Origin: CAJQQY01 sp045104975
GTDB lineage: Bacteria > Bacteroidota > Bacteroidia > Chitinophagales > Saprospiraceae
NCBI GenBank assembly: GCA_045104975.1
Contig: JBGCCY010000049.1
Location: forward strand, 27,091-91,090
Direction: 5' to 3'
DNA length: 64,000 nt
A model generated the notes under the pieces. It did not search any database, was not told where the DNA came from, and saw only the letters and a program-made list of their open reading frames with translations. This document shows, in pieces, positions 54,780-64,000 of the stretch (positions within the stretch are counted from its first letter, which is position 1; the number at the start of each line of letters is the position of its first letter). The translations under genes and the position numbers were made by a program.

Positions 54780-55412
54780 TCAAACAGGAGGAATAATATT
54801 CTTAAAATGCCCATTCATCTCCACTCGTTTCCTCAATCTTTCCATATCCTTTACAATCGGGATCAAATTTTCCAAGTGATTAATCATAAATTCCTGTCGA
54901 TCTAATTCCTGTTCAATCGTTAATAATTTATATTCTTGTTCGATAGAAAAACCTACATGATGAGCCATTTCATAAGTTGAAAAGTCAGATTTATCTTTTG
55001 GAATATCTTTTTTGATTGAGAGGTATTCGAAAAGCTGTTGAGTCAATTCTAAGATTTTGAAATATAAAAGAGGATCCCCATTTTCATTTCCAGATATTCT
55101 TTTAATGTCGCCTCCAGAATATAATTTATCGGAAATGATAGAATAATATTCATGGATTTTAAAAACGCCAAGTCCACGAGTTTTGATATCCATCGATCCA
55201 TCAGAACCTTTTTTGGTGATTTTGATCAATTCAATCTCGGTGCCAAAATCCATCACTTTATTATCTAAATAAGCAGGGAGTCCGAAGGTCGTTCCATTTT
55301 GTTCACATTCTCTAATGAGCTGTTTATAACGAGGTTCGAAGATATGCAAGTTGAGTTCTTCTCCAGGGAAGGCAACTAATTTGAGTGGAAATAATGGAAG
55401 AAAGTCAGTCAT
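54780..55412 (-). CDS. LON substrate-binding-domain protein
   Basis: 210 residues, not followed by an ATPase or protease domain, so it is a stand-alone LON-N (PUA-like) protein. Hallmarks: LPLFPLKLVAFPGEELNLHI, FEPRYKQLIRECEQ, FGTEIELIKITKKG and GSMDIKTRGLGVFKI. A helical C-terminal half (TIEQELDRQEFMINHLENLI) resembles the bundle after LON-N. Function in bacteria is unknown; it may present or bind substrates. The final stop touches a dispersed repeat. Its upstream gap (55413-55844, 432 bases) holds a GTACGTAC palindrome, a CACCT...AGGTG hairpin near 55611 and TTAACCATTCACCATT repeats. Confidence 0.85.
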   Translation of the reverse strand: MTDFLPLFPLKLVAFPGEELNLHIFEPRYKQLIRECEQNGTTFGLPAYLDNKVMDFGTEIELIKITKKGSDGSMDIKTRGLGVFKIHEYYSIISDKLYSGGDIKRISGNENGDPLLYFKILELTQQLFEYLSIKKDIPKDKSDFSTYEMAHHVGFSIEQEYKLLTIEQELDRQEFMINHLENLIPIVKDMERLRKRVEMNGHFKNIIPPV

Positions 55413-55696
55413 TAGTATTGAATTAAAACTATAGAATTCTTAATGTGTTTAGATTTTTATTTTTTTAAAACCAAACAGCATTTTGTACGTACATGTTTAA
55501 TAAAAGTTAAATGTATTCCAAATTTCTAAACCCAACAAATCTCAATTTACCTTTTTCAAAAAATATTTAATGAACTACGAATAATAGACAAGGTTTTGCA
55601 AATAATCATTGCACCTATATATAAGGTGTGAATTGATTTAGATTGTGAGCATATTGATAAAGCTTAACAACAAAATTGAAAACTAAAGTTGATGGT

Positions 55697-55735
55697 TAAA
55701 AAATTAACCATTCACAGTTAACCATTCACCATTAA
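55697..55735 (+). repeat. TTAACCATTCACCATT repeats
   Basis: Two tandem near-copies of AATTAACCATTCACAGTT and AACCATTCACCATTAAA before the alpha-2-macroglobulin gene; the same text appears in 38819-38918. Confidence 0.5.
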
Positions 55736-55813
55736 ATTATTTGCCATGTTCATTCAATCCCTTTTTCTAAAAATAAAAACTAATAACCAAAGGATGAGTT
55801 TAGATAAAAACTT

Positions 55814-55821
55814 TATCTTTA
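55814..55821 (+). promoter_or_regulatory. Candidate -7 element of the alpha-2-macroglobulin gene
   Basis: TATCTTTA, seven of eight positions of TAnnTTTG, 24 bases before the ATG at 55845. It argues for that start over the in-frame ATG at 55746. Confidence 0.4.
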
Positions 55822-55844
55822 GTTCTCTTCTTAAAAACCAAAAT

Positions 55845-58800
55845 ATGAGAAAAATGAAATTCCAAAATCTCCCGTCCTTATTTTTAGCATCCTTAATTTT
55901 ATTGGTAGGTTATTCTTCTTGCAAGTCCGATTTGGAAGCAAAGGAAATGACAACAAATATGAGTAATTATATTTACGCATACACGTCTAACTCAATTTCC
56001 AAAGCTGATCCAATTCGAATTCAATTGACTTCGCCAGTTGGAAAAGACCTGGTAGGAACTGAAGTGGACAAAAATATTTTTTCCTTCAAACCTTCCATTG
56101 ATGGAACTGCGCAATGGCAAGATGAGCAAACGATTGTTTTTCAACCAAAAGAAAATTTGCCTTCTGATAAACATTATTTAGGAAAATTTGCTTTGTCCAA
56201 AGTTTTCAAAAAAGTGCCTTCAGATGCGAAAACATTTGAGTTTAATTTTTTTACCAAAGAACAGCATTTCTTTATTTCAGTTGAAGGATTAAAAAATGAT
56301 CCTAGTGGTGATGAAAAGAAAAAACAATTATCAGGATGGTTAAATACTGCTGATATCGCTAATAGTGAGGAGGTGGAAAAGTTGGTGACTGCCAAACAAG
56401 ATGGAAATGTTTTGCCGATCACTTGGGAACATAAAGAAGATAACATTAAACACACGTTTGTCATTGAGAATATTAAACGAGGTGAAAATACATCGGAAGT
56501 GGAAGTGAGTTGGGATGGAAAACCGATGGGCTTAGAAAAGAAAAGTGCTAAAAAAGTAGAAATTCCAGCCTTGGGTGAATTCAAAGTAATGGACGCAAAA
56601 GTAATGCAAGGAGATAATCCTTACATCGTTTTATATTTTTCAGATCCATTAAATAAGTCACAAGATTTGACTGGTTTGATTTCCTTGGTAGGTAAGAAAG
56701 GGAAATTAAAATATATGATAAATGGAAGTGAGGTGAGTGTTTATCCTGAAGGGAAATCTGCTGGAGTGATGACGGTCAAAGCTGCTATTGGAATTAAAAG
56801 TTCAGCAGGTTATAAAATGAAAAATGATAGCGAGTGGAAGTTAGTTTTAAAACAAAAGAAACCTCGGGTACGTCTTGTTGGAAATGGAGTGATTATGCCT
56901 AATTCGAAAGGATTGATGTTTCCATTCGATGCGGTGAATTTAGCCTATGTAGATGTTGAAGTAATTAAAATTTTCAATAATAATGTTCTACAGTTTTTGC
57001 AAAATAATGAAGTAGATGGTTGGTATAATTTAAACCAAGTGGGGCGAATCATTATGCAGAAGCAAATTCAATTGTCGCAACTCAACTCAGATGCAAATGC
57101 TAAAGATTGGACTCATTATGCGTTGGATTTGAGTGAATTGATTAATGATGATCCACATGCAATTTATCAAGTGAGTTTGGGAATTCGACCGGAGTATTCA
57201 ACTTATAGTTGTGATGAAGAGGCAGAAACGACTGACAAGAAAAAAGTAATCGCTGATCCATTTTTTGAAAATGATGGCAAGAAATTCAAATCTATTTGGA
57301 GTGTGTATCGAAGTAATTATGAAGGTTACCAATATGAGCATCGTAATGATCCTTGCTTCCCTGCTTACTACGAATCAAATCGATTTTTGCGAAGGAATGT
57401 CTTGGCTTCTGATATGGGAATTTTAGTAAAAAGAGGTTCTGACGAAAGTTATATGATTGCCGTGACCGACTTGCGAACAACTGATCCGATGGGAAGTGTG
57501 AATTTAGATTTTTATGATTATCAGCAACAATTAATAAAATCTGTTACAACGGATAATCAAGGAATGGCTGCCATTGAGTTTGATGAAAATCCATTTGTAG
57601 TGATTGCCAACAAAGGAAATCAACGTGGTTATTTGAAATTAATGGATCAAAATTCCTTACCACTAGGACGTTTTGATGTAGGTGGGAATTATGCACAAAA
57701 AGGTTTGAAAGGATTTATGTATGGAGAAAGAGGAGTGTGGCGACCAGGAGATTCTATCTTTTTGAATTTTATTTTAGAAGATAAAACAAATAAATTACCT
57801 GCAAATCATCCGATTACTTTTGAGTTATATGATGTGCGAGGAACCTTAAAAGAAAAAAGGGTAGTGCTCGATAATGTCAATAATGTTTACGCATTGCACA
57901 CGGCAACTAGTTCGGAAGATCCAACTGGGAATTGGCGAGCGAAGGTGAAAGTAGGTGGCGCAAGTTTTACCAAAAATCTAAAAATCGAAACGGTTAAACC
58001 CAACCGACTGAAAATTAATATGGATTTTGGAAAAGAAAAATTCACCGCTGCAGATGCCAAATTAAAAGGTGATTTGCAAGTCAATTGGTTACACGGAGCA
58101 CCTGCTTCTAATCTGACGACGAAGGTGGAAATGCACTTAACTTCCACGTCAACTTACTTTAAAGAATTTAATGAATTCAGTTTTAGTGATCCTACGAGAC
58201 GATTTTCTCAGCAACCAAAAACTATTTACGATGGACCGTTGGATGGAAATGGTTTTACGAAAGTAGAAGCAAATTTAGATGTCAAAAAATCGGCAACTGG
58301 AAAAATTCGAGCAGCCTTTAAAGTGCGTGCTTTTGAAAAAGGAGGAGATGCAAGTGCCGATCAATTTTCGGTAGATTATGATCCTTTCGATAGTTATGTT
58401 GGTGTAAAAATTCCTAGAAATAAATACCACGAACAACGTATCGAAGTGGAGCGCGATGGAACGTTAGATTTTGTAGCAGTTGATGGTGATGGCAATGCTT
58501 TGAAAAATAGAAAATTAAATATTGGATTATATCGAGTGAAATGGAGATGGTGGTGGGATAGTTATAATAATGATTTGATGCAGTACAATTCTTCGAATCA
58601 TAATTTAGCCAAAGAAAAAACAGCAGTAGTGACGAACAGTAAAGGTAAAGCAGATTGGACGATCAATGTGGAAGAGTGGGGGAGATATATGGTCAGAGTT
58701 TGTGATGAAGAAAGTGGACATTGTTCGGGTAGTTTTTTCTACGCAGGATACCCTTGGTATGATGACATGGATGGTGATGGAGAAGATGATGAAGACGAAG

Positions 58801-61535
58801 GTGACAACTCTTACGCTAATCAACAAATGCGTCAAGCAGCTGCAATGTTGTCGTTTGTTTCTGACAAAGAAAAATATAATGTGGGCGATGAAGTTAAATT
58901 AAATATTCCTGCGAGTGAGTCAGGAAGATGCTTGGTGTCAATTGAAAATGGCTCTCGAATTGTCGAAACGTATTGGATAGATGCTAAGAAAGGGGATAAT
59001 GAATTTTCCTTTTTTGCACAGCCTGAAATGACTCCAACAGTTTATGCTCATGTCACTTTGATTCAACCACATGCGCAAGTGCAAAATGATTTACCGATCA
59101 GAATGTATGGTGTGGTTCCGATTTATGTGGAAGATGAAAAAACTCGTTTGCATCCAAAGATCAATATGCCACCTGAGTTAAAACCTGAAGAAACTTTTGC
59201 CTTAAAAGTCTCTGAAGAAAATGGAAAAGCGATGGCATACACAGTGGCGATTGTGGATGATGGATTACTAGATTTGACTCGATTTAAAACACCTGATCCT
59301 TGGAAGACTTTTTATGCAAGAGAGGCGCTTGGTGTAAAAACTTGGGATGTGTACGATCAAGTCTTAGGAGCTTATGGAGGGAAATTAGAAAGCATTTTAA
59401 GTATCGGTGGTGATGATGAATTAGGAAAAAAGAAAGATACTCAGAAAGCAAATCGTTTCAAACCTGTAGTCGTTCACCTTGGCCCATTTTATTTGGAAAA
59501 AGGAAAAACTGCTACTCATCAGATTACGATGCCGAACTATATTGGTTCAGTTAGAGCAATGGTGGTAGCTAGTAAAGACGGGGCTTACGGCAATGTGGAA
59601 CAAACTACACCTGTGCGAAAACCTTTGATGTTGTTGGCAACTTTGCCTAGAGTTTTAGGACCAAGTGAGACGTTGAAATTACCAATCAACATTTTTGCGA
59701 TGGATAAAAAAGTCAAAAATGTCAAGGTGGAAATCGAAGAGTCAAGTGGCTTGGTAGAACTAGTCGGAGGGAGTTCTCAGAATCTTACTTTTTCCAAAAT
59801 TGGAGATCAGTTAGCTACGTTTGACATCAAAGTAAAAGAAGCAATTGGAGTAGCAAAATTTAAAATGACCGCAACTGGAGCAGGAGAAACAGCTACACAG
59901 GAGATTGAAATTCAAGTCCGAAATCCAAATCCGTATGTGACGGAAGTTGCTGAAAAAGTATTGCAACCTGGAGAAGAATGGACTTCCGAATTATTACCTG
60001 TTGGCGTTGCTGGAACGAATACAGGAACGTTAGAAATTTCGAATATTCCTCCTATTAATTTAGGCAAGCGATTGAAATATTTGATTCGATATCCACATGG
60101 TTGTGTGGAGCAAACTACTTCAGGGGCGTTTCCACAACTTTACGTAAGTAGATTGTTAGACGTAGATGAACGAATCAAAAAACAAACAGAAAAAAATGTT
60201 CGTTCTGCAATCACACGCTTGAAAAAATTCCAAACTTCCGAAGGAGGAATGTCCTATTGGGCAGGGAATCGAGATAACTCAGATTGGGGAACAAGTTACG
60301 CAGGACACTTCTTGCTGGAAGCAAAAGCATTGGGTTATAAATTGCCCTTGAACATGGAAGAACGATGGGTAAACTATCAATCCAAAAAAGCACGTCAATG
60401 GACGAACTCAGTTGAGCAAAACAGTTATTACAAATATTACAATTACCAATGGCGATTACGTCAAAAGCAATTAGATCAGTCTTATCGATTATATGTTTTG
60501 GCGCTTGCGGGGAAACCAGAATTGGGTGCAATGAATCAATTGCGGGAAGCAAAAGATATGTATCACGTGGCAAAATGGCGATTAGCTGCGGCTTATGCTT
60601 TGGCTGGGAAAAAAGAAGTAGCGCAGCAAATCATTACCGGTTTAGATTTGATGGTAGAAGATTATCGAGGGATGTATTACAGTTATGGATCAGGAACTAG
60701 AGATGAAGCGATGATTTTGGAGACACTAACTTTGATGGGAAAAATGGATGAAGCAGGTGGTGTCGCCAAACGAATTTCTAAAAGATTGAGTTCTGGCGAA
60801 TGGTACAGTACTCAGACGGTAGCTTATAGTTTGATTGCGATTGGAAAGTTTGTAGGAGATACTGAAGTAGGAGAGAAATTTAATTTTCAATACAAGATCA
60901 GTAATCAAAAAATGGTTAACGGAGGTTCAAACAAACCAATGATGCAGCTTGACGTTCCGATTGATGGTGCTAACAATCGATCGATCTTTGCCAAAAATGA
61001 ATCGAAGGGAGTTCTTTATGTGAGAGCAATTTCTACTGGGCAACCACTCATTGGTGATCAAAAAGAGGAGGACAGTAATTTACGAATGTCGATTACTTAT
61101 CGAGATATGAAAGGGAAAAAAATTGATCCATCTTATTTGATCCAAGGAACTGATTTTGTAGCAGAAGTTTCATTGACTAATCCTGGTTATCGATACCGAC
61201 TAGATGAAATGGCATTGACGCAAGTATTCCCTTCAGGTTGGGAAATTCATAATTCCCGAATGAGTAATATGAATACCTTTCAAAATTCAACTCGACCTGA
61301 ATATCAAGATATTCGAGACGACAGAGTGTTAACTTATTTTGATATTTATCGAAATACTGGACATACTTATCGAGTACAATTGAATGCCTCTTATCAAGGA
61401 AGATATTATTTGCCAACTACTTATTGTGAAGCAATGTATGACAATGATATCTACTCTCGGAAGCCTGGAAAGTGGGTAGAAGTAGGTGCGAAAAAACAAG
61501 CACTCAACATTGAAGCAGGTGATACTTCAGAATAA
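55845..61535 (+). CDS. Bacterial alpha-2-macroglobulin lipoprotein
   Basis: Start at 55845 (MRKMKFQNLPSLFLASLILL, 1896 residues) gives a lipoprotein signal ending GYSSC; upstream in-frame ATGs do not. The layout is N-terminal MG beta domains, the GVWRPGDSIFLNFILEDK MG-type strand, a bait-like region around an Asp/Glu-rich linker (DGDGEDDEDEGDN, ~residue 985), and a C-terminal thioester domain with GCVEQ (Cys1420). A helical TED toroid (SEGGMSYWAGNRDNSDWG) and receptor-like beta domain follow. Bacterial alpha-2-macroglobulins trap attacking proteases in the periplasm by thioester cross-linking. The family partner, penicillin-binding protein PbpC, is not beside it here. Confidence 0.93.
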   Translation: MRKMKFQNLPSLFLASLILLVGYSSCKSDLEAKEMTTNMSNYIYAYTSNSISKADPIRIQLTSPVGKDLVGTEVDKNIFSFKPSIDGTAQWQDEQTIVFQPKENLPSDKHYLGKFALSKVFKKVPSDAKTFEFNFFTKEQHFFISVEGLKNDPSGDEKKKQLSGWLNTADIANSEEVEKLVTAKQDGNVLPITWEHKEDNIKHTFVIENIKRGENTSEVEVSWDGKPMGLEKKSAKKVEIPALGEFKVMDAKVMQGDNPYIVLYFSDPLNKSQDLTGLISLVGKKGKLKYMINGSEVSVYPEGKSAGVMTVKAAIGIKSSAGYKMKNDSEWKLVLKQKKPRVRLVGNGVIMPNSKGLMFPFDAVNLAYVDVEVIKIFNNNVLQFLQNNEVDGWYNLNQVGRIIMQKQIQLSQLNSDANAKDWTHYALDLSELINDDPHAIYQVSLGIRPEYSTYSCDEEAETTDKKKVIADPFFENDGKKFKSIWSVYRSNYEGYQYEHRNDPCFPAYYESNRFLRRNVLASDMGILVKRGSDESYMIAVTDLRTTDPMGSVNLDFYDYQQQLIKSVTTDNQGMAAIEFDENPFVVIANKGNQRGYLKLMDQNSLPLGRFDVGGNYAQKGLKGFMYGERGVWRPGDSIFLNFILEDKTNKLPANHPITFELYDVRGTLKEKRVVLDNVNNVYALHTATSSEDPTGNWRAKVKVGGASFTKNLKIETVKPNRLKINMDFGKEKFTAADAKLKGDLQVNWLHGAPASNLTTKVEMHLTSTSTYFKEFNEFSFSDPTRRFSQQPKTIYDGPLDGNGFTKVEANLDVKKSATGKIRAAFKVRAFEKGGDASADQFSVDYDPFDSYVGVKIPRNKYHEQRIEVERDGTLDFVAVDGDGNALKNRKLNIGLYRVKWRWWWDSYNNDLMQYNSSNHNLAKEKTAVVTNSKGKADWTINVEEWGRYMVRVCDEESGHCSGSFFYAGYPWYDDMDGDGEDDEDEGDNSYANQQMRQAAAMLSFVSDKEKYNVGDEVKLNIPASESGRCLVSIENGSRIVETYWIDAKKGDNEFSFFAQPEMTPTVYAHVTLIQPHAQVQNDLPIRMYGVVPIYVEDEKTRLHPKINMPPELKPEETFALKVSEENGKAMAYTVAIVDDGLLDLTRFKTPDPWKTFYAREALGVKTWDVYDQVLGAYGGKLESILSIGGDDELGKKKDTQKANRFKPVVVHLGPFYLEKGKTATHQITMPNYIGSVRAMVVASKDGAYGNVEQTTPVRKPLMLLATLPRVLGPSETLKLPINIFAMDKKVKNVKVEIEESSGLVELVGGSSQNLTFSKIGDQLATFDIKVKEAIGVAKFKMTATGAGETATQEIEIQVRNPNPYVTEVAEKVLQPGEEWTSELLPVGVAGTNTGTLEISNIPPINLGKRLKYLIRYPHGCVEQTTSGAFPQLYVSRLLDVDERIKKQTEKNVRSAITRLKKFQTSEGGMSYWAGNRDNSDWGTSYAGHFLLEAKALGYKLPLNMEERWVNYQSKKARQWTNSVEQNSYYKYYNYQWRLRQKQLDQSYRLYVLALAGKPELGAMNQLREAKDMYHVAKWRLAAAYALAGKKEVAQQIITGLDLMVEDYRGMYYSYGSGTRDEAMILETLTLMGKMDEAGGVAKRISKRLSSGEWYSTQTVAYSLIAIGKFVGDTEVGEKFNFQYKISNQKMVNGGSNKPMMQLDVPIDGANNRSIFAKNESKGVLYVRAISTGQPLIGDQKEEDSNLRMSITYRDMKGKKIDPSYLIQGTDFVAEVSLTNPGYRYRLDEMALTQVFPSGWEIHNSRMSNMNTFQNSTRPEYQDIRDDRVLTYFDIYRNTGHTYRVQLNASYQGRYYLPTTYCEAMYDNDIYSRKPGKWVEVGAKKQALNIEAGDTSE

Positions 61536-61546
61536 AAATTAATCTC

Positions 61547-61582
61547 CGTGGCACGACTCAAAGTCGTGTCACGTTTTTTTTT
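61547..61582 (+). terminator. Intrinsic terminator of the alpha-2-macroglobulin gene
   Basis: 12-bp stem 61547-61558 with 61562-61573 (one G-T pair), three-base loop, T9. The core CACGACT/AGTCGTG relates to the palindromes near 33283. Confidence 0.8.
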
Positions 61583-61603
61583 GAATATGACTTCAATTGA
61601 AAA

Positions 61604-62068
61604 TCAATTTGCAACATATTTGATGTAATCCAAAATTGCATCAATCTCCTCATCTTTCAAGCTTGGGAAAGCAGTCATCACACTTTCTCCGTATTCCGCA
61701 TATAATTTTTTTGCATAAGGATCATCAGTCAATAAATAGGCTTGAGAATTTCGAATCCAAGCGTATAAATTTTCTCTATTGCCATTCCATCTTTTTTCTA
61801 CTTCAAAAAGTGCTGGGCCAGTCATTTTAGCTTTCATGTTTTTAGCATGACATGAGCCACAATTGTTTTTAAATAACTGCATACCTAATCGAATTTCATT
61901 TTCCGATTCTTGGGGAAATTTAAGTTCAATATTTTTAGTTCCACAAATTAATTGTTCTTCCTCTACTGAATTAATTTGAATCATTCCATAACTAAATAGT
62001 AAAAGGAGAAAAGTCAGAAACGCAAAAATTAGATTCGTCAAATTTTTTAATTGAAGTCCAATATCCAT
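61604..62068 (-). CDS. Membrane-anchored class I cytochrome c
   Basis: 154 residues with one N-terminal membrane helix (LIFAFLTFLLLLFSYGMIQI), serving as an anchor. The mature part carries one heme site NNCGSCHAKN and a sixth-ligand Met in ESVMTAFPSL, both in class I order; DEEIDAILDYIKYV is the final helix. It should carry electrons in the periplasm. It is unlinked to oxidase or dehydrogenase genes in the window. Its stop lies just after the terminator of the alpha-2-macroglobulin gene (convergent). Confidence 0.9.
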   Translation of the reverse strand: MDIGLQLKNLTNLIFAFLTFLLLLFSYGMIQINSVEEEQLICGTKNIELKFPQESENEIRLGMQLFKNNCGSCHAKNMKAKMTGPALFEVEKRWNGNRENLYAWIRNSQAYLLTDDPYAKKLYAEYGESVMTAFPSLKDEEIDAILDYIKYVAN

Positions 62069-62178
62069 GATAAAAGTATTTTTTTATAAAAAAAATCACT
62101 CAACACATTTTCTTGAATACTTTATAAAATTACAAATGGAAAAAGTGGAAAAGAGGGGAGAAGAAGGGAAATGTTTCT

Positions 62179-62625
62179 TTAGAATTGGTTTAAATAAAAC
62201 ATATAATAAATGATAATTCCAAGGAAAAGAATTATTGGAAAGGAAAGGAGGTTAGAGATTGTTTTTGCTTTTGAAATAATTGGAGTATCAGTTGCATATT
62301 TTTTCCACCAAATCGAAAAGCGATGGAGTCCATAGTAGTTTTCACCATTTACATGAATTGCTCTAGTGCTAAAAAGGACAAATCTTTTATTATTTTTCAA
62401 ATTGAAAATAAAATTATTAGCAGCCAATTTAGAAAAAAATAAAATGTAAAAAAGCCCAAGAATTAGACTCTTCGTAATGTCAAAATTTGTTTGTTTAGTT
62501 TTATCAAATTCGAAAGTGGAAACAATAATCAAAATAATGAAGATGGTACTAATGATTATATCATTTCGTAAAATTTCTAGTTTTCTAGCTGTCTTTTCTT
62601 TTTCAATTTCCTCATCTAAACCCAT
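62179..62625 (-). CDS. Small membrane protein, unrecognised
   Basis: 148 residues with three or four hydrophobic segments (IIISTIFIILIIVSTFEF, SLILGLFYILFFSKLAANNF, LLSFPIILFLGIIIYYMFYL) and a charged N-terminus (LDEEIEKEKTARKLEIL). No motif or family is recognised. It is 110 bases upstream of the cytochrome gene on the same strand. The extreme AT-richness makes it less certain, but the start and hydropathy look real. Confidence 0.5.
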   Translation of the reverse strand: MGLDEEIEKEKTARKLEILRNDIIISTIFIILIIVSTFEFDKTKQTNFDITKSLILGLFYILFFSKLAANNFIFNLKNNKRFVLFSTRAIHVNGENYYGLHRFSIWWKKYATDTPIISKAKTISNLLSFPIILFLGIIIYYMFYLNQF

Positions 62626-62669
62626 TCTTGTTTTTTGTAATTAAAAATTAAAATCTAAATTATTTTTTT

Positions 62670-64000
62670 CAATAGTCCGTGATAAAAATGAATGAATAAA
62701 AAAGGGCAAAAAATATTAGTTTAGAAGTCACTACACTTTTAACTAAAATTTCTGCCCAATGAGCATCAAGACACTCACGGAACAAATATTAAATAAATTA
62801 CCGAAAATAGGACAATGGCAACGCAACTTTATTCTTCATCTTTTTCCCTTATGGATGGTAATTAGAGGAAGATATAATTTTGTTAACCTAGCCCGATACG
62901 GTGAATATATAGAGGATACGTATCGAAATAATTTTGCTCGTCCTTTTGATTTTTTGACATTTAATCAAAAATTGGTAGAGCAATCTTTAAGTCAAAATTG
63001 TATCCTTGCCTTCGATCCTGTTTTCATTCCCAAAAGTGGGAAGCGCACACCTGGCGTCAATTATTTTTACTCTGGTTGTGCCGGTAGAGAAAAATGGGGT
63101 TTAGAATTTAGCGGCATTGCAGCCATTGATCTGAATGATAAAACGGCGTTACATTTAACTGCTGTTCAAACACAAAAAGAACACGTACTTCAAGCTAATT
63201 CTTTTTTGGATTACTATGCTCAACATTTAATTACCCGTGCATCAGTACTTCGAAAAGTTTCAAATGTAGTTGCTGTTGATGCCTTTTTTGCTCGGTCTAC
63301 TTTTATTAATCCAATGGTAGCAGCTGGTTTTGTAGTGATTACTCGATTACGCAAAGACGCAGTTATTCGATATTTATATCATGGACCTAAACGTAAAGGT
63401 CGAGGTCGTCCAAAACAATTTGATGGTAGAGTCAATCCACTTCAATTGCATGAGGACCAATTTATACCTTGTGCTAAAGCAGAAGATGGTTCTTGGATCG
63501 CATATGAAGCGGTCGTGAACATCAAAGCATGGAAACGAAATGTTCGCTTAGTAATAGAACATACTTTAGATGAACATGGCCAAATCAAAAGTTATAAACT
63601 TTACGTTTCTACCGATACTCAGCAATGTGGTGGACAAGTAAAACACGCTTATAATTCTCGATTTCAAATTGAATTTCTATACAGAGATTCCAAACAACAT
63701 ACAGGATTAAATCATTGCCAGGCTAGATCAGAAGAAAAACTTTTTTTTCATCTTAACACAGCCATTACTTGTGTTTCTCTAGCCAAAGTTGCTTATCATA
63801 TTTATGATGTTGAAATGGACTTTGAAAAAAGAAAACCATTTTCCATCGATGATATTAAAAACAGATTGACTAATGATTTTTTATTCAATCGAATTATTTC
63901 AATGTTCGGCTTTAAACCGAATTCAATTAAAATTAATCAACTTCGTAAAGAGTTTAGAGAGTTCGGTAATAAAGCCGCTTAAATTCTTCACGGACTATTG
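62670..64000 (+). mobile_element. IS4-family insertion sequence, apparently complete
   Basis: Left inverted repeat CAATAGTCCGTGA (62670-62682) and right TCACGGACTATTG (63988-64000) match perfectly over 13 bases, enclosing one transposase gene; length 1331 bases. The right repeat is the last thing in the window, so a target duplication cannot be checked and a longer repeat is not excluded. Confidence 0.85.
62759..63982 (+). CDS. IS4-family DDE transposase
   Basis: 407 residues. The DDE triad of the IS4 type is visible: first Asp in LAFDPVFIPKSGKR, second in VVAVDAFFARSTF, and Glu in the YREK-like block QIEFLYRDSKQHTGL followed by NHCQARSEEK. The N-terminal helical part (QWQRNFILHLFPLWMVIRGR) is the DNA-binding region common to this group. 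The frame is intact and ends six bases before the right inverted repeat, so it may be active. The element lies next to a small membrane-protein gene and does not break a recognisable gene. Confidence 0.92.
   Translation: MSIKTLTEQILNKLPKIGQWQRNFILHLFPLWMVIRGRYNFVNLARYGEYIEDTYRNNFARPFDFLTFNQKLVEQSLSQNCILAFDPVFIPKSGKRTPGVNYFYSGCAGREKWGLEFSGIAAIDLNDKTALHLTAVQTQKEHVLQANSFLDYYAQHLITRASVLRKVSNVVAVDAFFARSTFINPMVAAGFVVITRLRKDAVIRYLYHGPKRKGRGRPKQFDGRVNPLQLHEDQFIPCAKAEDGSWIAYEAVVNIKAWKRNVRLVIEHTLDEHGQIKSYKLYVSTDTQQCGGQVKHAYNSRFQIEFLYRDSKQHTGLNHCQARSEEKLFFHLNTAITCVSLAKVAYHIYDVEMDFEKRKPFSIDDIKNRLTNDFLFNRIISMFGFKPNSIKINQLRKEFREFGNKAA

Noticed and set aside
56174..56584. 136-residue minus-strand ORF
   Set aside because: It is antisense within the alpha-2-macroglobulin gene, and its composition mirrors that gene.
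1..64000. tRNA or rRNA genes
   Set aside because: I looked for the GTTCGAATCC-type arm and rRNA landmarks and saw none; short tRNAs with unusual arms could have been missed.

Overview
The window reads as a chromosomal stretch of a low-GC member of the Bacteroidota, most likely near the Saprospiria. The signs are eight predicted type IX secretion system (T9SS) cargo proteins with C-terminal sorting domains, a SprB-repeat protein, an orphan protein made of GldM-type C-terminal domains, a TamL-like Omp85 lipoprotein, and several promoters of the Bacteroidota pattern (TTTG, about 20 bases, TAnnTTTG). No rRNA, tRNA or CRISPR array was recognised. Names come from reading motifs by eye; no database search was run.

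Layout. 1-3.2 kb: end of a giant SprB-repeat, type B sorted protein. 3.2-7.7 kb: minus-strand cluster of a secreted subtilisin-like protease, a four-Kazal-domain lipoprotein and a MESH1-like HD hydrolase. 7.9-10.9 kb: aspartate kinase, a small ORF and a Cys-rich protein whose metzincin-type site has Cys in place of two His ligands. 11-15.5 kb: two paralogous repeat-rich T9SS cargo proteins. 15.6-20.7 kb: IscA-type Fe-S protein, a conserved membrane protein, a two-gene split 5'-nucleotidase and dnaA. 20.8-28.3 kb: a vWA lipoprotein with a T9SS tail, a DUF6580-like membrane protein and three tandem cohesin/dockerin-like T9SS paralogues.

28.5-40.6 kb: TfoX-N-like protein, GT-C-like membrane protein, M1 aminopeptidase, GldM-like protein, ABC exporter pair, ECF sigma factor with a putative membrane partner, rdgB, an unknown gene and ilvE. 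40.7-50.5 kb: bestrophin-like channel, trkA-trkH potassium uptake operon, a secreted HExxHxxGxxD protein, a membrane protein, a SpoU-type methyltransferase, the TamL-like protein and nth. 50.7-61.5 kb: LuxC-like acyl-CoA reductase lacking the expected Cys, an LTA-synthase-like sulfatase-fold protein, a candidate structured RNA, a four-helix-bundle gene between inverted repeats, a LON-substrate-binding-domain protein and a large alpha-2-macroglobulin lipoprotein. 61.6-64 kb: cytochrome c, a small membrane protein and an IS4-type element whose right inverted repeat is the last 13 bases of the window.

The main theme is the cell envelope: secreted proteases, protease inhibitors (Kazal repeats, alpha-2-macroglobulin), adhesin-like T9SS cargo and outer-membrane assembly, mixed with housekeeping genes. 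Intergenic DNA is rich in small palindromic repeats, some possibly mobile. The items most worth a second look are the Cys-substituted metzincin-like protein (10021-10905), the candidate RNA (53931-54180) and the inverted-repeat-flanked four-helix-bundle gene (54199-54779).
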